The notes: generated by a model from the sequence alone, not told the origin. 7,594 bases of DNA from Deinococcus sp. (GCF_025362455.1 NZ_JANYGJ010000203.1:1-7594), one strand, 5' to 3'; numbered from the stretch's first letter, positions 1 through 6,360 are shown. Numbers and translations: made by a program.

Positions 1-1388
<1,388 letters not shown>

Positions 1389-1394
1389 GCTGTG

Positions 1395-1399
1395 CCTCC
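1395..1399 (-). promoter_or_regulatory. Shine-Dalgarno site of the aldehyde dehydrogenase
   Basis: GGAGG on the minus strand, 6 nt before the ATG at 1388-1386. It decides the start and contrasts with the SD-less starts of folB, HIT, the SDR, LysR and the small ORF. Confidence 0.85.
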
Positions 1400-1418
1400 G
1401 TGAATTTTGGGTGTCTCA

Positions 1419-1424
1419 AGTCTA
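1419..1424 (-). promoter_or_regulatory. Candidate -10 hexamer for the aldehyde dehydrogenase
   Basis: TAGACT on the minus strand, the same hexamer found upstream of the LysR gene. A start about 7 nt downstream would give a leader of roughly 23 nt carrying the GGAGG site. The -35 is weak: TTACTT at a 19-nt spacing is the best I can see. No rho-independent terminator is visible between folK and this promoter, so read-through from folK is possible. Confidence 0.4.
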
Positions 1425-1515
1425 GCGCCGGGGAATCAGAAAGAAGTAAGCGGGGCCGGTTTTTTCCTCCACATCGAACTGACTTTCAGGGCACACGAGC
1501 CGGGAGGAGAACCGT

Positions 1516-2001
1516 TCAGCCATCCGCCTGCTCAGCGTCCCTCACGTCCAGTCGGGAGAGCGCGGCGGCGACGGTCTGTCCGGTCAGCGGGTGCGGGTAC
1601 TCCGGCGCGATTTCCGAGAGTGGCCCCAGCACAAAGGCCCGTTCCCAGGCGCGGGGATGCGGCAGGGTCAGGCGCGGCGTGTCCAGAATCAGCTCGCCGT
1701 ACGCGATCAGGTCGAGGTCGAGCACGCGGGCGCCCCAGCGTTCCCGCCGGACCCGTCCGTAGCGGGTTTCCAGATTCAGCAGGGCGCTGAGCAGGGCTTC
1801 CGGGGGTAAGTCGGTGCCCAGTTTCAGCGCGGCGTTGAGGTAGTCCGGTTGACCAGGCGGGCCGCCCACCGGAGCCGTTTTATGGAAGCTGGAGACAGCC
1901 AGCACGCTGCCGAGCGCCCTCATCTCCCCCGCCGCCCAGTCCAGCGCCGATAGCGGGTCGCCCAGGTTGGCGCCCAGGGCGATCAGGGCCGTCTGTGTCA
2001 T
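1516..2001 (-). CDS. folK: 2-amino-4-hydroxy-6-hydroxymethyldihydropteridine pyrophosphokinase (HPPK)
   Basis: Transfers pyrophosphate from ATP to 6-hydroxymethyl-7,8-dihydropterin, giving the substrate of FolP. The 161-residue length is normal for a monofunctional HPPK. The N-terminus ALGANLGD matches the family's LGSNLG block. GPPGQPDYLNA (about residues 47-57) is the conserved substrate loop. RWGARVLDLDLI (88-99) fits the HPPK signature, with the metal-binding Asp95 and Asp97. LPHPRAWERAFVLGPLSEIAPE, residues 113-134, is the usual C-terminal block, shown here in two parts: LPHPRAWERAF and VLGPLSEIAPE. The ATG lies 6 nt after the folB stop with no good Shine-Dalgarno, so translation is probably coupled to folB. 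Nothing is missing. Confidence 0.97.
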   Translation of the reverse strand: MTQTALIALGANLGDPLSALDWAAGEMRALGSVLAVSSFHKTAPVGGPPGQPDYLNAALKLGTDLPPEALLSALLNLETRYGRVRRERWGARVLDLDLIAYGELILDTPRLTLPHPRAWERAFVLGPLSEIAPEYPHPLTGQTVAAALSRLDVRDAEQADG

Positions 2002-2007
2002 AACAAC

Positions 2008-2406
2008 TCAGTCACGGCTGGTCTTGAAGCCCAGTCGCCCCGGACTGACCTCGGCACGGCTGAGGTGCAACTCGGCGTAGACGTCCTCGAAGACGCCCGG
2101 CAGCGGTGCGTGGGGCTTGTGGACCCGGATGGTCACGGCGCTGAGCAGCGGCTGGGCTTCGAGCAGGGCGCGGGCCAACCGGGCACTCAGGGCTTCGAGC
2201 AGCCGCCAGCGCTCACCCTGAATAATGCTGGCGATCAGGTCGTAGACGGCGGCGTAATTGACCGCCTGCGCGAGTTCGTCGCTGATGTCGGCGAAGTCGT
2301 AGTGCAGTTCGGCGTCGACGACGAAACGCGCCCCAAAAACAGATTCCTCGGCATACACCCCATGCCGCCCGTGAAACGCCAGCCCGCTGAGAACGACCCT
2401 ACCCAT
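2008..2406 (-). CDS. folB: Dihydroneopterin aldolase
   Basis: Cleaves 7,8-dihydroneopterin to 6-hydroxymethyl-dihydropterin and glycolaldehyde. The protein is 132 residues, slightly longer than the usual 115-125 because of a short C-terminal tail. FHGRHGVYAEE (11-21) is the family's pterin/aldolase opening, with Glu20 at the position of S. aureus Glu22. VNYAAVYD carries Tyr51, LLEALSARLA carries Glu71, and VTIRVHKPHAPLPG carries the catalytic Lys97, so the active site is complete. The start at 2406 has no Shine-Dalgarno; CATACT lies 8 nt upstream, suggesting a leaderless transcript. It forms a tight pair with folK and is separated from folP by a repeat-bearing 239-bp spacer. Confidence 0.96.
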   Translation of the reverse strand: MGRVVLSGLAFHGRHGVYAEESVFGARFVVDAELHYDFADISDELAQAVNYAAVYDLIASIIQGERWRLLEALSARLARALLEAQPLLSAVTIRVHKPHAPLPGVFEDVYAELHLSRAEVSPGRLGFKTSRD

Positions 2407-2414
2407 AGAGCGGT

Positions 2415-2420
2415 AGTATG
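2415..2420 (-). promoter_or_regulatory. Candidate leaderless -10 hexamer for folB-folK
   Basis: CATACT on the minus strand ends 8 nt before the folB ATG, in a short A/T-richer patch of an otherwise GC-rich spacer. No purine-rich ribosome binding site lies between hexamer and start, and no clear -35 is visible at 16-18 nt. The position fits a transcript beginning at or next to the ATG. It would let folB-folK be expressed independently of HIT-folP. Confidence 0.4.
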
Positions 2421-2467
2421 CGCCATCGGGGGCGAGGCGAAACCGGGCCTATCCTTTTCGAGTGGCA

Positions 2468-2572
2468 ATCACCCAGGGCAACGAACCCCCCACCCGCTAC
2501 GCAGGAGCCCCCCTCAAGGGGAGCTGCCTGCGAAGCAGACTGACTCGCAGAGCTGCGCAGCAGAGGGGTGAT
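2468..2572. repeat. REP-like intergenic palindromic element
   Basis: The outer arms ATCACCC (2468-2474) and GGGTGAT (2566-2572) are inverted. Next inward, CCCCTC (2510-2515) matches GAGGGG (2563-2568). The core is a hairpin of AGCT-GC-CTGCGA (2522-2533) against TCGCAGAGCT (2545-2554): 10 paired bases, a 2-nt bulge and an 11-nt loop. CCCC-TCAA-GGGG (2510-2521) is an alternative local hairpin. Nested palindromes confined to an intergenic spacer are typical of small dispersed repeats, which Deinococcus genomes carry in several families. Family membership cannot be shown from one copy. It may also be an attenuator between folP and folB. Confidence 0.6.
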
Positions 2573-2622
2573 ACCCAGCGTCCCCGTCCAATAGAGAGAC
2601 ACCTCCTGTCCCGCGCACCGCG

Positions 2623-2652
2623 CACCCCTTCACCCCTTCACCCCTTCACCCC
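2623..2652 (-). repeat. 8-bp tandem repeat / G-quadruplex motif at the folP stop codon
   Basis: The plus strand carries CACCCCTT in 3.75 perfect copies. On the minus (sense) strand this reads as four GGGG runs (2652-2649, 2644-2641, 2636-2633, 2628-2625) separated each time by TGAA. This is a textbook intramolecular G-quadruplex pattern with 4-nt loops. The folP TGA (2648-2646) lies in the first loop. The structure could form in the folP mRNA 3' end or in the DNA sense strand. Confidence 0.8.
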
Positions 2653-3506
2653 TCCAGCGCCTCCTGCACCCTCAGCCCGCGCCGGTGCCCCAGCACGTCG
2701 TGGACGCGCAGCAGGGCGGCGCCGCGCCGGGCGCTGTGCAGATGCAGCGCCAGGCTGGCCGCGTCGCGCGTGTCGGCAGGGGCGTCCGGTTCGCCCGACA
2801 GCACGCCCAGCATTCGTTTGCGGCTGGCCCCGATGAGCACCGGCCAGGGACCGGCGGTCAGCTCCGGCAGCGCCCGTAGCAGCGCCAGATTGTGCTCCAG
2901 CGTCTTGCCGAAGCCGATGCCTGGATCGAGCAGCACGCCGGGAACGCCAGCCGCCAGGGCACGCGCCGCGCCAGTTCGCAGGAACCCGAAGACCTCGGCC
3001 ACCACGTCGTCGTAGTGAGGGTTATGGTGCATGATGCGCGGCGTGCCCTGCATGTGCATGAGCAGGGCGGGGGCGCCGTGCTCGGCGCAGACCTGCACCA
3101 TCCGGGGATCGCGCAATCCCGAAACGTCGTTGACGAGGTGGGCGCCCGCATCCAGGGCGGCGGCGGCGACTTCGGGTTTCATGGTGTCCACACTGATGAG
3201 CGCCCCGCTGCCGCAGAGGCCACGAATAACCGGCAGCACGCGGTCCAGCTCAGTCTCGGTGCTGACCGGCTCGGCGCCGGGGCGGGTGCTCTCGCCGCCG
3301 ATGTCGAGGATCAGGGCGCCCTCGGCGTGGAGTTGCCGGGCATGATCCAGGGCCGCCGCCGGGCCGCGTCCGCCGTCAGAGAAGGAATCCGGCGTGACGT
3401 TGACGATGCCCATCAGGCCGCAGGTGCTCCAGCGCACCATCCAGACGCCGCCTTCACGCAGCGCACCGGGCACCGGGCGGCCAAAACACAGCTCGAAGCC
3501 GTCCAT
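2646..3506 (-). CDS. folP: Dihydropteroate synthase
   Basis: Condenses 6-hydroxymethyl-dihydropterin pyrophosphate with p-aminobenzoate to give dihydropteroate; the classical sulfonamide target. 286 residues form a complete TIM-barrel enzyme. Visible blocks: LMGIVNVTPDSFSDGG (31-46, with Asn36), DIGGESTRPGAEPVS (68-82), ISVDTMKPEVA with Asp107, LVNDVSGL with Asn126, the mobile loop LMHMQGTPRIMH, LLDPGIGFGKTLEHN with Asp194 and Lys201, GASRKRMLG (226-234) and RVHDV (267-271). The ATG at 3506 lies 3 nt after the HIT stop and lacks a Shine-Dalgarno, implying coupling; Met23 is a possible but less likely start, since the first strand of the domain appears to begin earlier. The stop codon is inside the G4-type repeat. 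All key residues are present. Confidence 0.97.
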   Translation of the reverse strand: MDGFELCFGRPVPGALREGGVWMVRWSTCGLMGIVNVTPDSFSDGGRGPAAALDHARQLHAEGALILDIGGESTRPGAEPVSTETELDRVLPVIRGLCGSGALISVDTMKPEVAAAALDAGAHLVNDVSGLRDPRMVQVCAEHGAPALLMHMQGTPRIMHHNPHYDDVVAEVFGFLRTGAARALAAGVPGVLLDPGIGFGKTLEHNLALLRALPELTAGPWPVLIGASRKRMLGVLSGEPDAPADTRDAASLALHLHSARRGAALLRVHDVLGHRRGLRVQEALEG

Positions 3507-3509
3507 AAG

Positions 3510-3863
3510 CTACTGACCGAACCCCACGGCTGAGCCCTCGTCCCAGCCGCCCAGCACGTGGATATGGGTATGAAAAACCTCCTGACCGCCGCCTGCGCCG
3601 ACGTTGACGATCAGGCGGTAATCGGCCAGATGCAGCCGCGCCACCTTGATCGCCGTGAGCCACAGTCGGCCCATCTGCGCCTCGTTCCCGATCTCGTCGA
3701 GGCGGGTGCTGAGCTGTTTGGGAATGACCAGCAGGTGTACCGGAGCTTTCGGCGCGATGTCGCGAACGGCGATGTACCCCTCGTCCTCGTAGACGATCTG
3801 AGCGGGAATCTGGCGGGCGATGATGCGCTCGAAGAGCGTCGGGGCGGCCTGGGCGTTGTCCAT
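3510..3863 (-). CDS. HIT (histidine triad) family protein, HINT-like nucleotide hydrolase
   Basis: A small cytoplasmic hydrolase acting on nucleotide phosphoramidates or similar adenylated compounds. At 117 residues it has the usual HINT length. FERIIARQIPAQIVYEDE (11-28) is the family opening, RDIAPKAPVHLLVIPK (34-49) the central strands, NVGAGGGQEV (87-96) the glycine-rich loop, and HTHIHVLGG (98-106) the H-x-H-x-H triad with His98, His100 and His102. The physiological substrate is unknown here. It is the first gene of the folate-side transcript, with folP starting 3 nt after its stop; this is probably convenience of co-expression rather than a folate step. TAGAGT ends 6 nt before the ATG and there is no Shine-Dalgarno, suggesting leaderless expression. 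Confidence 0.95.
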   Translation of the reverse strand: MDNAQAAPTLFERIIARQIPAQIVYEDEGYIAVRDIAPKAPVHLLVIPKQLSTRLDEIGNEAQMGRLWLTAIKVARLHLADYRLIVNVGAGGGQEVFHTHIHVLGGWDEGSAVGFGQ

Positions 3864-3869
3864 GTCTTT

Positions 3870-3875
3870 ACTCTA
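3870..3875 (-). promoter_or_regulatory. Candidate leaderless -10 hexamer for HIT-folP
   Basis: TAGAGT on the minus strand, followed by 6 nt (AAAGAC) and then the HIT ATG. This fits TAnnnT with a start at or next to the ATG. The -35 position falls in the inverted repeat at 3877-3899 and shows no consensus, as expected if an activator or repressor binds there. Confidence 0.5.
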
Positions 3876-3876
3876 G

Positions 3877-3899
3877 ACGCCGCAGGCCGCCCCCGGCGT
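3877..3899. promoter_or_regulatory. Inverted repeat centred between the divergent HIT and SDR genes
   Basis: ACGCCG (3877-3882) and CGGCGT (3894-3899) are perfect inverted arms 11 nt apart. The centre, 3888, is also the centre of the 49-bp spacer 3864-3912. The element fills the space between the two -10 candidates, leaving 1 nt on each side. It may be an operator shared by both promoters. In such GC-rich DNA a 6-bp inverted repeat can also be chance. Confidence 0.45.
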
Positions 3900-3900
3900 G

Positions 3901-3906
3901 CAGACT
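3901..3906 (+). promoter_or_regulatory. Candidate leaderless -10 hexamer for the SDR gene
   Basis: CAGACT followed by 6 nt (GGGAGC) and the ATG at 3913. The purines in that gap sit too close to the ATG to act as a normal Shine-Dalgarno. The identical hexamer at the identical 6-nt spacing precedes the small gene at 6396. Confidence 0.45.
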
Positions 3907-3912
3907 GGGAGC

Positions 3913-5010
3913 ATGTCCGGCTCCTCTCCCCGCCAAGGCGGCAGCAAACCCAGTCCAAGCGGCAGCAAGCGCACTCCAAGCGGCAGCAAACGCACCCTGC
4001 TGCTGGTCGCCGCCGCGCTGATCGCCGCCCGCCGAGTGTTTGCCCCACCGTATTCGCTGGCCGGTAAATCGGTGCTGATAACCGGCGGCTCGCGGGGGCT
4101 GGGGCTGGCGCTGGCCCGCGAGTTCGCCCACCGGGGCGCCAACCTGACCCTGCTGGCCCGTGACGCCGCCGAACTGGAGCGGGCCGTGGGCTTGCTCGGC
4201 GCCTCCGGGGCGCTGCTGCCCGGCCAGGTCCAGACGGTTCAGGTCCAGACGATTCAGGTCCAGACGGTGACCGGGGACGTGACGGTTCAGGCCGACATCG
4301 AGCGGGCCATTCAGGCGGCGGCGGACCGCTACGGGCACCTCGACGTGGTGGTCAACGTGGCGGGCGTCATTCAGAGCGGGCCGCTGGACAACATCAGCGA
4401 GGCCGACTTTCGGGAATGCATGGAGGTCAACGCCTTCGCGCCGCTGAACGTGACGCGCACGGCGCTGCCGTACCTGCGGGCACGCGGCGGGCGGGTGCTG
4501 ATCGTGGCGTCGGTGGGTGGCAAGGTGGCGATTCCGCACCTGAGCAGCTACTCGATGAGCAAATTCGCCGCTGTGGGGCTGGGGCAATCCCTGCGGGCCG
4601 AACTCGCCCAGGACGGCGTGAGCGTCACCACCGTGTGTCCGGGGCTGATGCGCACCGGCAGCCCGCGCCACGCCACCGTCAAGGGCCAGCACCGCCGCGA
4701 GTACGCCCTGTTCGCCACGCTGGACAACCTGCCCGTCATCTCGCTGGACGCCCGCCAAGCGGCCCGGCGCATCGTACAGGCGCTGATTCGCGGCGACGCC
4801 GAGGTGATGATCGGCGGCCCGGCCACGCTCCTGAGGCTGTTTCAGGCCCTGGCCCCGCAACTGAGCGCCGACGTGCTGGCACTGAGCAACCGACTGCTGC
4901 CGGGGCCGTCGAGCAGTGACCTGGCCGTGATGGGCCGCGACGCCGAGAGTGCGCTGACGCGGGCCAACCCGATCAAGTCGGCGGCGGAGAAGGCGCTGAA
5001 CGAGGGCTGA
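3913..5010 (+). CDS. Short-chain dehydrogenase/reductase with N-terminal anchor-like segment
   Basis: An NAD(P)-dependent oxidoreductase of unknown substrate, 365 residues from the ATG at 3913. Residues 1-27 are a Ser/Lys/Arg-rich linker with a duplicated SGSKRTP unit. Residues 28-39 (TLLLVAAALIAA) are hydrophobic and flanked by basic residues, possibly a membrane association segment, though short for a transmembrane helix. The Rossmann domain follows: TGGSRGLG (57-64) binds cofactor, Arg83 after strand 2 suggests NADP(H), NVAG (148-151) replaces the usual NNAG, Asn173 is present, and Ser200, Tyr213 and Lys217 (YSMSK) complete the tetrad. CPGLMRTG (242-249) is the typical post-catalytic loop. 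A C-terminal extension of about 80 residues goes beyond the minimal 250-residue SDR. Residues 105-119 are a VQT repeat. A GTG at 3898 could extend it by 5 residues but has no ribosome site. Confidence 0.93.
   Translation: MSGSSPRQGGSKPSPSGSKRTPSGSKRTLLLVAAALIAARRVFAPPYSLAGKSVLITGGSRGLGLALAREFAHRGANLTLLARDAAELERAVGLLGASGALLPGQVQTVQVQTIQVQTVTGDVTVQADIERAIQAAADRYGHLDVVVNVAGVIQSGPLDNISEADFRECMEVNAFAPLNVTRTALPYLRARGGRVLIVASVGGKVAIPHLSSYSMSKFAAVGLGQSLRAELAQDGVSVTTVCPGLMRTGSPRHATVKGQHRREYALFATLDNLPVISLDARQAARRIVQALIRGDAEVMIGGPATLLRLFQALAPQLSADVLALSNRLLPGPSSSDLAVMGRDAESALTRANPIKSAAEKALNEG
3954..3995 (+). repeat. Two-copy 21-bp tandem repeat in the SDR N-terminus
   Basis: Two 21-bp units (3954-3974, 3975-3995) sharing TCCAAGCGGCAGCAA and CGCAC differ at one position. 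A diverged, offset partial copy lies upstream around 3933-3950. The unit encodes a Ser-Gly-Ser-Lys-Arg-Thr-Pro linker. In-frame units (multiple of 3) allow copy-number change without frameshift. Confidence 0.8.
4225..4269 (+). repeat. Three-copy 15-bp in-frame tandem repeat in the SDR Rossmann domain
   Basis: CAGGTCCAGACGGTT (4225-4239), CAGGTCCAGACGATT (4240-4254) and CAGGTCCAGACGGTG (4255-4269). Together they encode residues 105-119, three QVQTV/I units. They sit just before GDVT, where ordinary SDRs have one short strand leading to the acidic residue contacting the adenine. Two units (10 residues) look like extra copies from slippage. Confidence 0.9.
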
Positions 5011-5086
5011 GGGAGGGAGAGGGCAGCGGAAGGCGGTACGCGGGAAGCGGGGATGAGCTGCGCTCACGAAAGACCCCTCGCCCCAG

Positions 5087-5107
5087 CCCTCTCCCCGGTG
5101 GAGAGGG
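5087..5107. repeat. REP-like palindrome
   Basis: CCCTCTCC (5087-5094) and GGAGAGGG (5100-5107) form a perfect 8-bp stem around a 5-nt loop, CCGGT. The flanking CCCCTCGCCCCAG is typical of a very widespread class of intergenic bacterial palindromes. A second GGAGAGGG at 5016-5023 can compete for the CCCTCTCC arm, giving an alternative long-range stem. Confidence 0.65.
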
Positions 5108-5128
5108 AGTCTCAACGCCGACGAAGCT

Positions 5129-5146
5129 GATGCCGCCCGGCATTTT
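5129..5146 (+). terminator. Candidate rho-independent terminator after the SDR gene
   Basis: ATGCC (5130-5134) and GGCAT (5139-5143) pair around the loop GCCC; G5129 may add a wobble pair with T5144. A T-tract follows directly (5143-5146). The stem is short, and it lies about 120 nt past the SDR stop. Confidence 0.45.
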
Positions 5147-5177
5147 CTGGCGTGGATAGAACGCTGCCTGCTGCTCC

Positions 5178-5194
5178 ACCGGTCGGCTGGTTTT
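5178..5194 (+). terminator. Second candidate terminator after the SDR gene
   Basis: ACCGG (5178-5182) and CTGGT (5187-5191) pair (one G-T wobble) around the tetraloop TCGG, and T5191-T5194 follow. This is the only other T4 tract in this spacer, and like the first it comes directly after a hairpin. A weak candidate. Confidence 0.35.
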
Positions 5195-5196
5195 CG

Positions 5197-5247
5197 CACC
5201 GTCACCCTACCTGCACCGTCACCCTACCCACACCGTCGCCCCGCCCC
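5197..5247. repeat. 17-bp tandem repeat, three copies
   Basis: CACCGTCACCCTACCTG (5197-5213), CACCGTCACCCTACCCA (5214-5230) and a diverged third copy, CACCGTCGCCCCGCCCC (5231-5247). It lies 3' of the LysR gene, about 55 bp beyond its stop. Function unknown. It could be a slippage-prone or strain-variable locus. Confidence 0.8.
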
Positions 5248-5301
5248 CAGCCGAGCGAGCCAGACCCGCTTTCCCCGCGCATCCCATGCCTCCCGCACCC
5301 C

Positions 5302-6270
5302 TCACCGCCCCAACTGCTCGCGCACCGCTTCGGCCAGCGCCCGGACGTGCGGCAGCCCGGCGCGACCAGGGCGGATGGCCAGGCCGATGACGCGCTCCAG
5401 GTGCTGACCGTTCTGGCTAGGGGGCAGCGGCAGGGCGACCAGCGTGTCGCGCAGGCCGCGCAGGGCCAGGCGCGGGAAGACGGTGTAGCCCAGCCCGTAC
5501 TCGACCATCGAAAGAATCACGTCGTCCTCGTCGATCTCGCTGACCTGGGGGCCGAGGCCGCCCTGGGAGCGCATGAAGTCGAGCACGCGGCCATACGGCC
5601 CACTGGTCAGCGAGGGAATCAGCAGCGGCTGGGCCTTGAGGTCGCTCCAGGCAGGCGGGGCGCCGTGCGGGGCAGCCAGAGCGGGCAACACCACCAGATA
5701 CGAGTCGCGCAGCAGCACCTCGAACAGCAGCCCGCTGCCTTCAGGCTGCTCGATCAGGCCCACGTCGGCCTCACCGCTGGTCACGAAGCGCACGCCGCCC
5801 TCGCCGTCGCGCCCGGCGTCCAGCACGCGGATGTGCAATGCCGGATGCTGGGTGTGCAGTCGCCCCAGCGCGGGTGCCAGCAGGTGCTGACCGATGCTGC
5901 GGTACGTCGCCACCGTCAGTTGGCCGCTGAGCGCTGCCGCCGGGTTGGCGGCCAGTTGCAGGTCCTGCACGGCGAGGAGCGCGTCGCGGGCGTAGCCGAT
6001 GACCCGGCTTCCGGCAGCGCTCAGGCTCACACCGACCCGGCTGCGGATCAGCAGCTCCTGACCCAGCGCGACTTCCAGGGCACGCACGCCCTCGCTGAGA
6101 CTGCTCTGCGACATGCCCAGCCCGGCAGCCGCCGCCGAGAAACTGCCCTCCTCGGCCACCGCCACGAACAGCCGGAGCTGAGAGAGGGTCAGGAACGGCA
6201 ACCTGGCAGGCAGCTTGGGCGCCGGGCCAGACCGTGAACGTGAGCGGAGCGCGGGGTTGGGCCTGGGCAT
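5302..6270 (-). CDS. LysR-type transcriptional regulator
   Basis: A DNA-binding regulator of 322 residues from the ATG at 6270. After a basic, Pro/Arg-rich N-terminal stretch of about 25 residues, the winged helix-turn-helix begins at LTLSQLRLFVAVAEEGSFSA and continues through AAGLGMSQSSLSEGVRALE, with the LysR hallmarks. The linker helix (SAAGSRVIGYARDALLAVQDLQ) precedes an LTTR substrate-binding domain starting near GQLTVATYRSIGQHLLAP and ending near the C-terminus. The effector is not readable. The frame is open to an ATG at 6342, but 6270 is preferred: TAGACT ends 7 nt upstream, and the longer start would place the regulatory box inside the gene. It diverges from the small gene at 6396 and converges on the SDR gene. 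Confidence 0.93.
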   Translation of the reverse strand: MPRPNPALRSRSRSGPAPKLPARLPFLTLSQLRLFVAVAEEGSFSAAAAGLGMSQSSLSEGVRALEVALGQELLIRSRVGVSLSAAGSRVIGYARDALLAVQDLQLAANPAAALSGQLTVATYRSIGQHLLAPALGRLHTQHPALHIRVLDAGRDGEGGVRFVTSGEADVGLIEQPEGSGLLFEVLLRDSYLVVLPALAAPHGAPPAWSDLKAQPLLIPSLTSGPYGRVLDFMRSQGGLGPQVSEIDEDDVILSMVEYGLGYTVFPRLALRGLRDTLVALPLPPSQNGQHLERVIGLAIRPGRAGLPHVRALAEAVREQLGR

Positions 6271-6277
6271 GACGCTC

Positions 6278-6283
6278 AGTCTA
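6278..6283 (-). promoter_or_regulatory. Candidate leaderless -10 hexamer for the LysR gene
   Basis: TAGACT on the minus strand (TAnnnT) followed by 7 nt (GAGCGTC) and the ATG at 6270. No strong -35 is visible, and no Shine-Dalgarno lies between hexamer and start. This supports the 6270 start over 6342. Confidence 0.5.
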
Positions 6284-6315
6284 GGGGACGAGCGACCTGA
6301 GCGCCGCCACGTTGT

Positions 6316-6330
6316 ATCGGCGACACCGAT
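6316..6330. promoter_or_regulatory. LysR-type regulator box (ATC-N9-GAT)
   Basis: ATCGG (6316-6320) and CCGAT (6326-6330) are inverted around 5 nt. The element satisfies both T-N11-A and the ATC-N9-GAT pattern known for NodD-type LysR boxes. Its centre is about 73 bp upstream of the small gene's ATG (the inferred start of transcription), near the usual -65 recognition site, and about 53 bp from the LysR start. ACCGATG recurs 31 bp downstream (6356-6362), abutting the -35 like an activation half-site. A second imperfect pair, TTGT (6336-6339) and ACAA (6353-6356), lies between. Confidence 0.55.
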
Positions 6331-6360
6331 GCTTCTTGTCAATAGCGGGCTTACAACCGA

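Larger units (their letters stand above)
2407..2645. other. Non-coding spacer between folP and folB
   Basis: This 239-bp spacer has no credible gene. Short open frames crossing it on both strands encode the arginine- and glycine-rich translations typical of palindromic repeats. It holds the folB -10 candidate (2415-2420), a REP-like palindromic element (about 2468-2572) and the 8-bp C-rich repeat beginning at 2623. I see no hairpin plus T-tract on the minus strand, so if HIT-folP transcription ends here it is by another mechanism. Confidence 0.7.
5011..5301. other. Convergent intergenic region between SDR and LysR genes
   Basis: A 291-bp spacer between two tail-to-tail genes with no credible gene. 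It contains a purine-rich tract (5011-5050), a REP-like palindrome (5087-5107), two plus-strand terminator candidates (5129-5146, 5178-5194) and a 17-bp tandem repeat (5197-5247). Open frames crossing it, such as the antisense one from 5205 to 3868, are by-products of high GC. I see no minus-strand T-tract terminator for the LysR gene. Confidence 0.7.

Noticed and set aside
1389..1515. Terminator between folK and the aldehyde dehydrogenase
   Set aside because: I could not find a convincing hairpin followed by a T-tract on the minus strand; only a promoter candidate and the Shine-Dalgarno are supportable.
2065..2571. Plus-strand 168-residue open frame and neighbouring frames crossing the folP-folB spacer
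   Set aside because: These are antisense to folB, then run through the palindromic repeat; the translated tails are typical repeat read-through.
3898..3912. GTG at 3898 as the SDR start
   Set aside because: There is no ribosome site or -10 at useful spacing, and it overlaps the inverted repeat. The ATG at 3913 has CAGACT at 6 nt.
3868..5205. Minus-strand 445-residue open frame
   Set aside because: It is antisense to the SDR gene; the translation is Arg/Gln/His-rich without domains, and its start lies inside the REP-like region.
2623..5247. CRISPR array
   Set aside because: The tandem repeats are 8, 15, 17 and 21 bp with no unique spacers of 30-40 bp, and there is no cas gene.
5152..6237. 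Plus-strand 361-residue open frame
   Set aside because: It is antisense to the LysR gene, low-complexity and Gln/Arg/Ala-rich, with no ribosome site or promoter.
6271..6342. Upstream ATG at 6342 for the LysR gene (346 residues)
   Set aside because: It would add a Ser/Arg-rich extension and place the LysR box and -10 inside the coding region. The ATG at 6270 has TAGACT at 7 nt.
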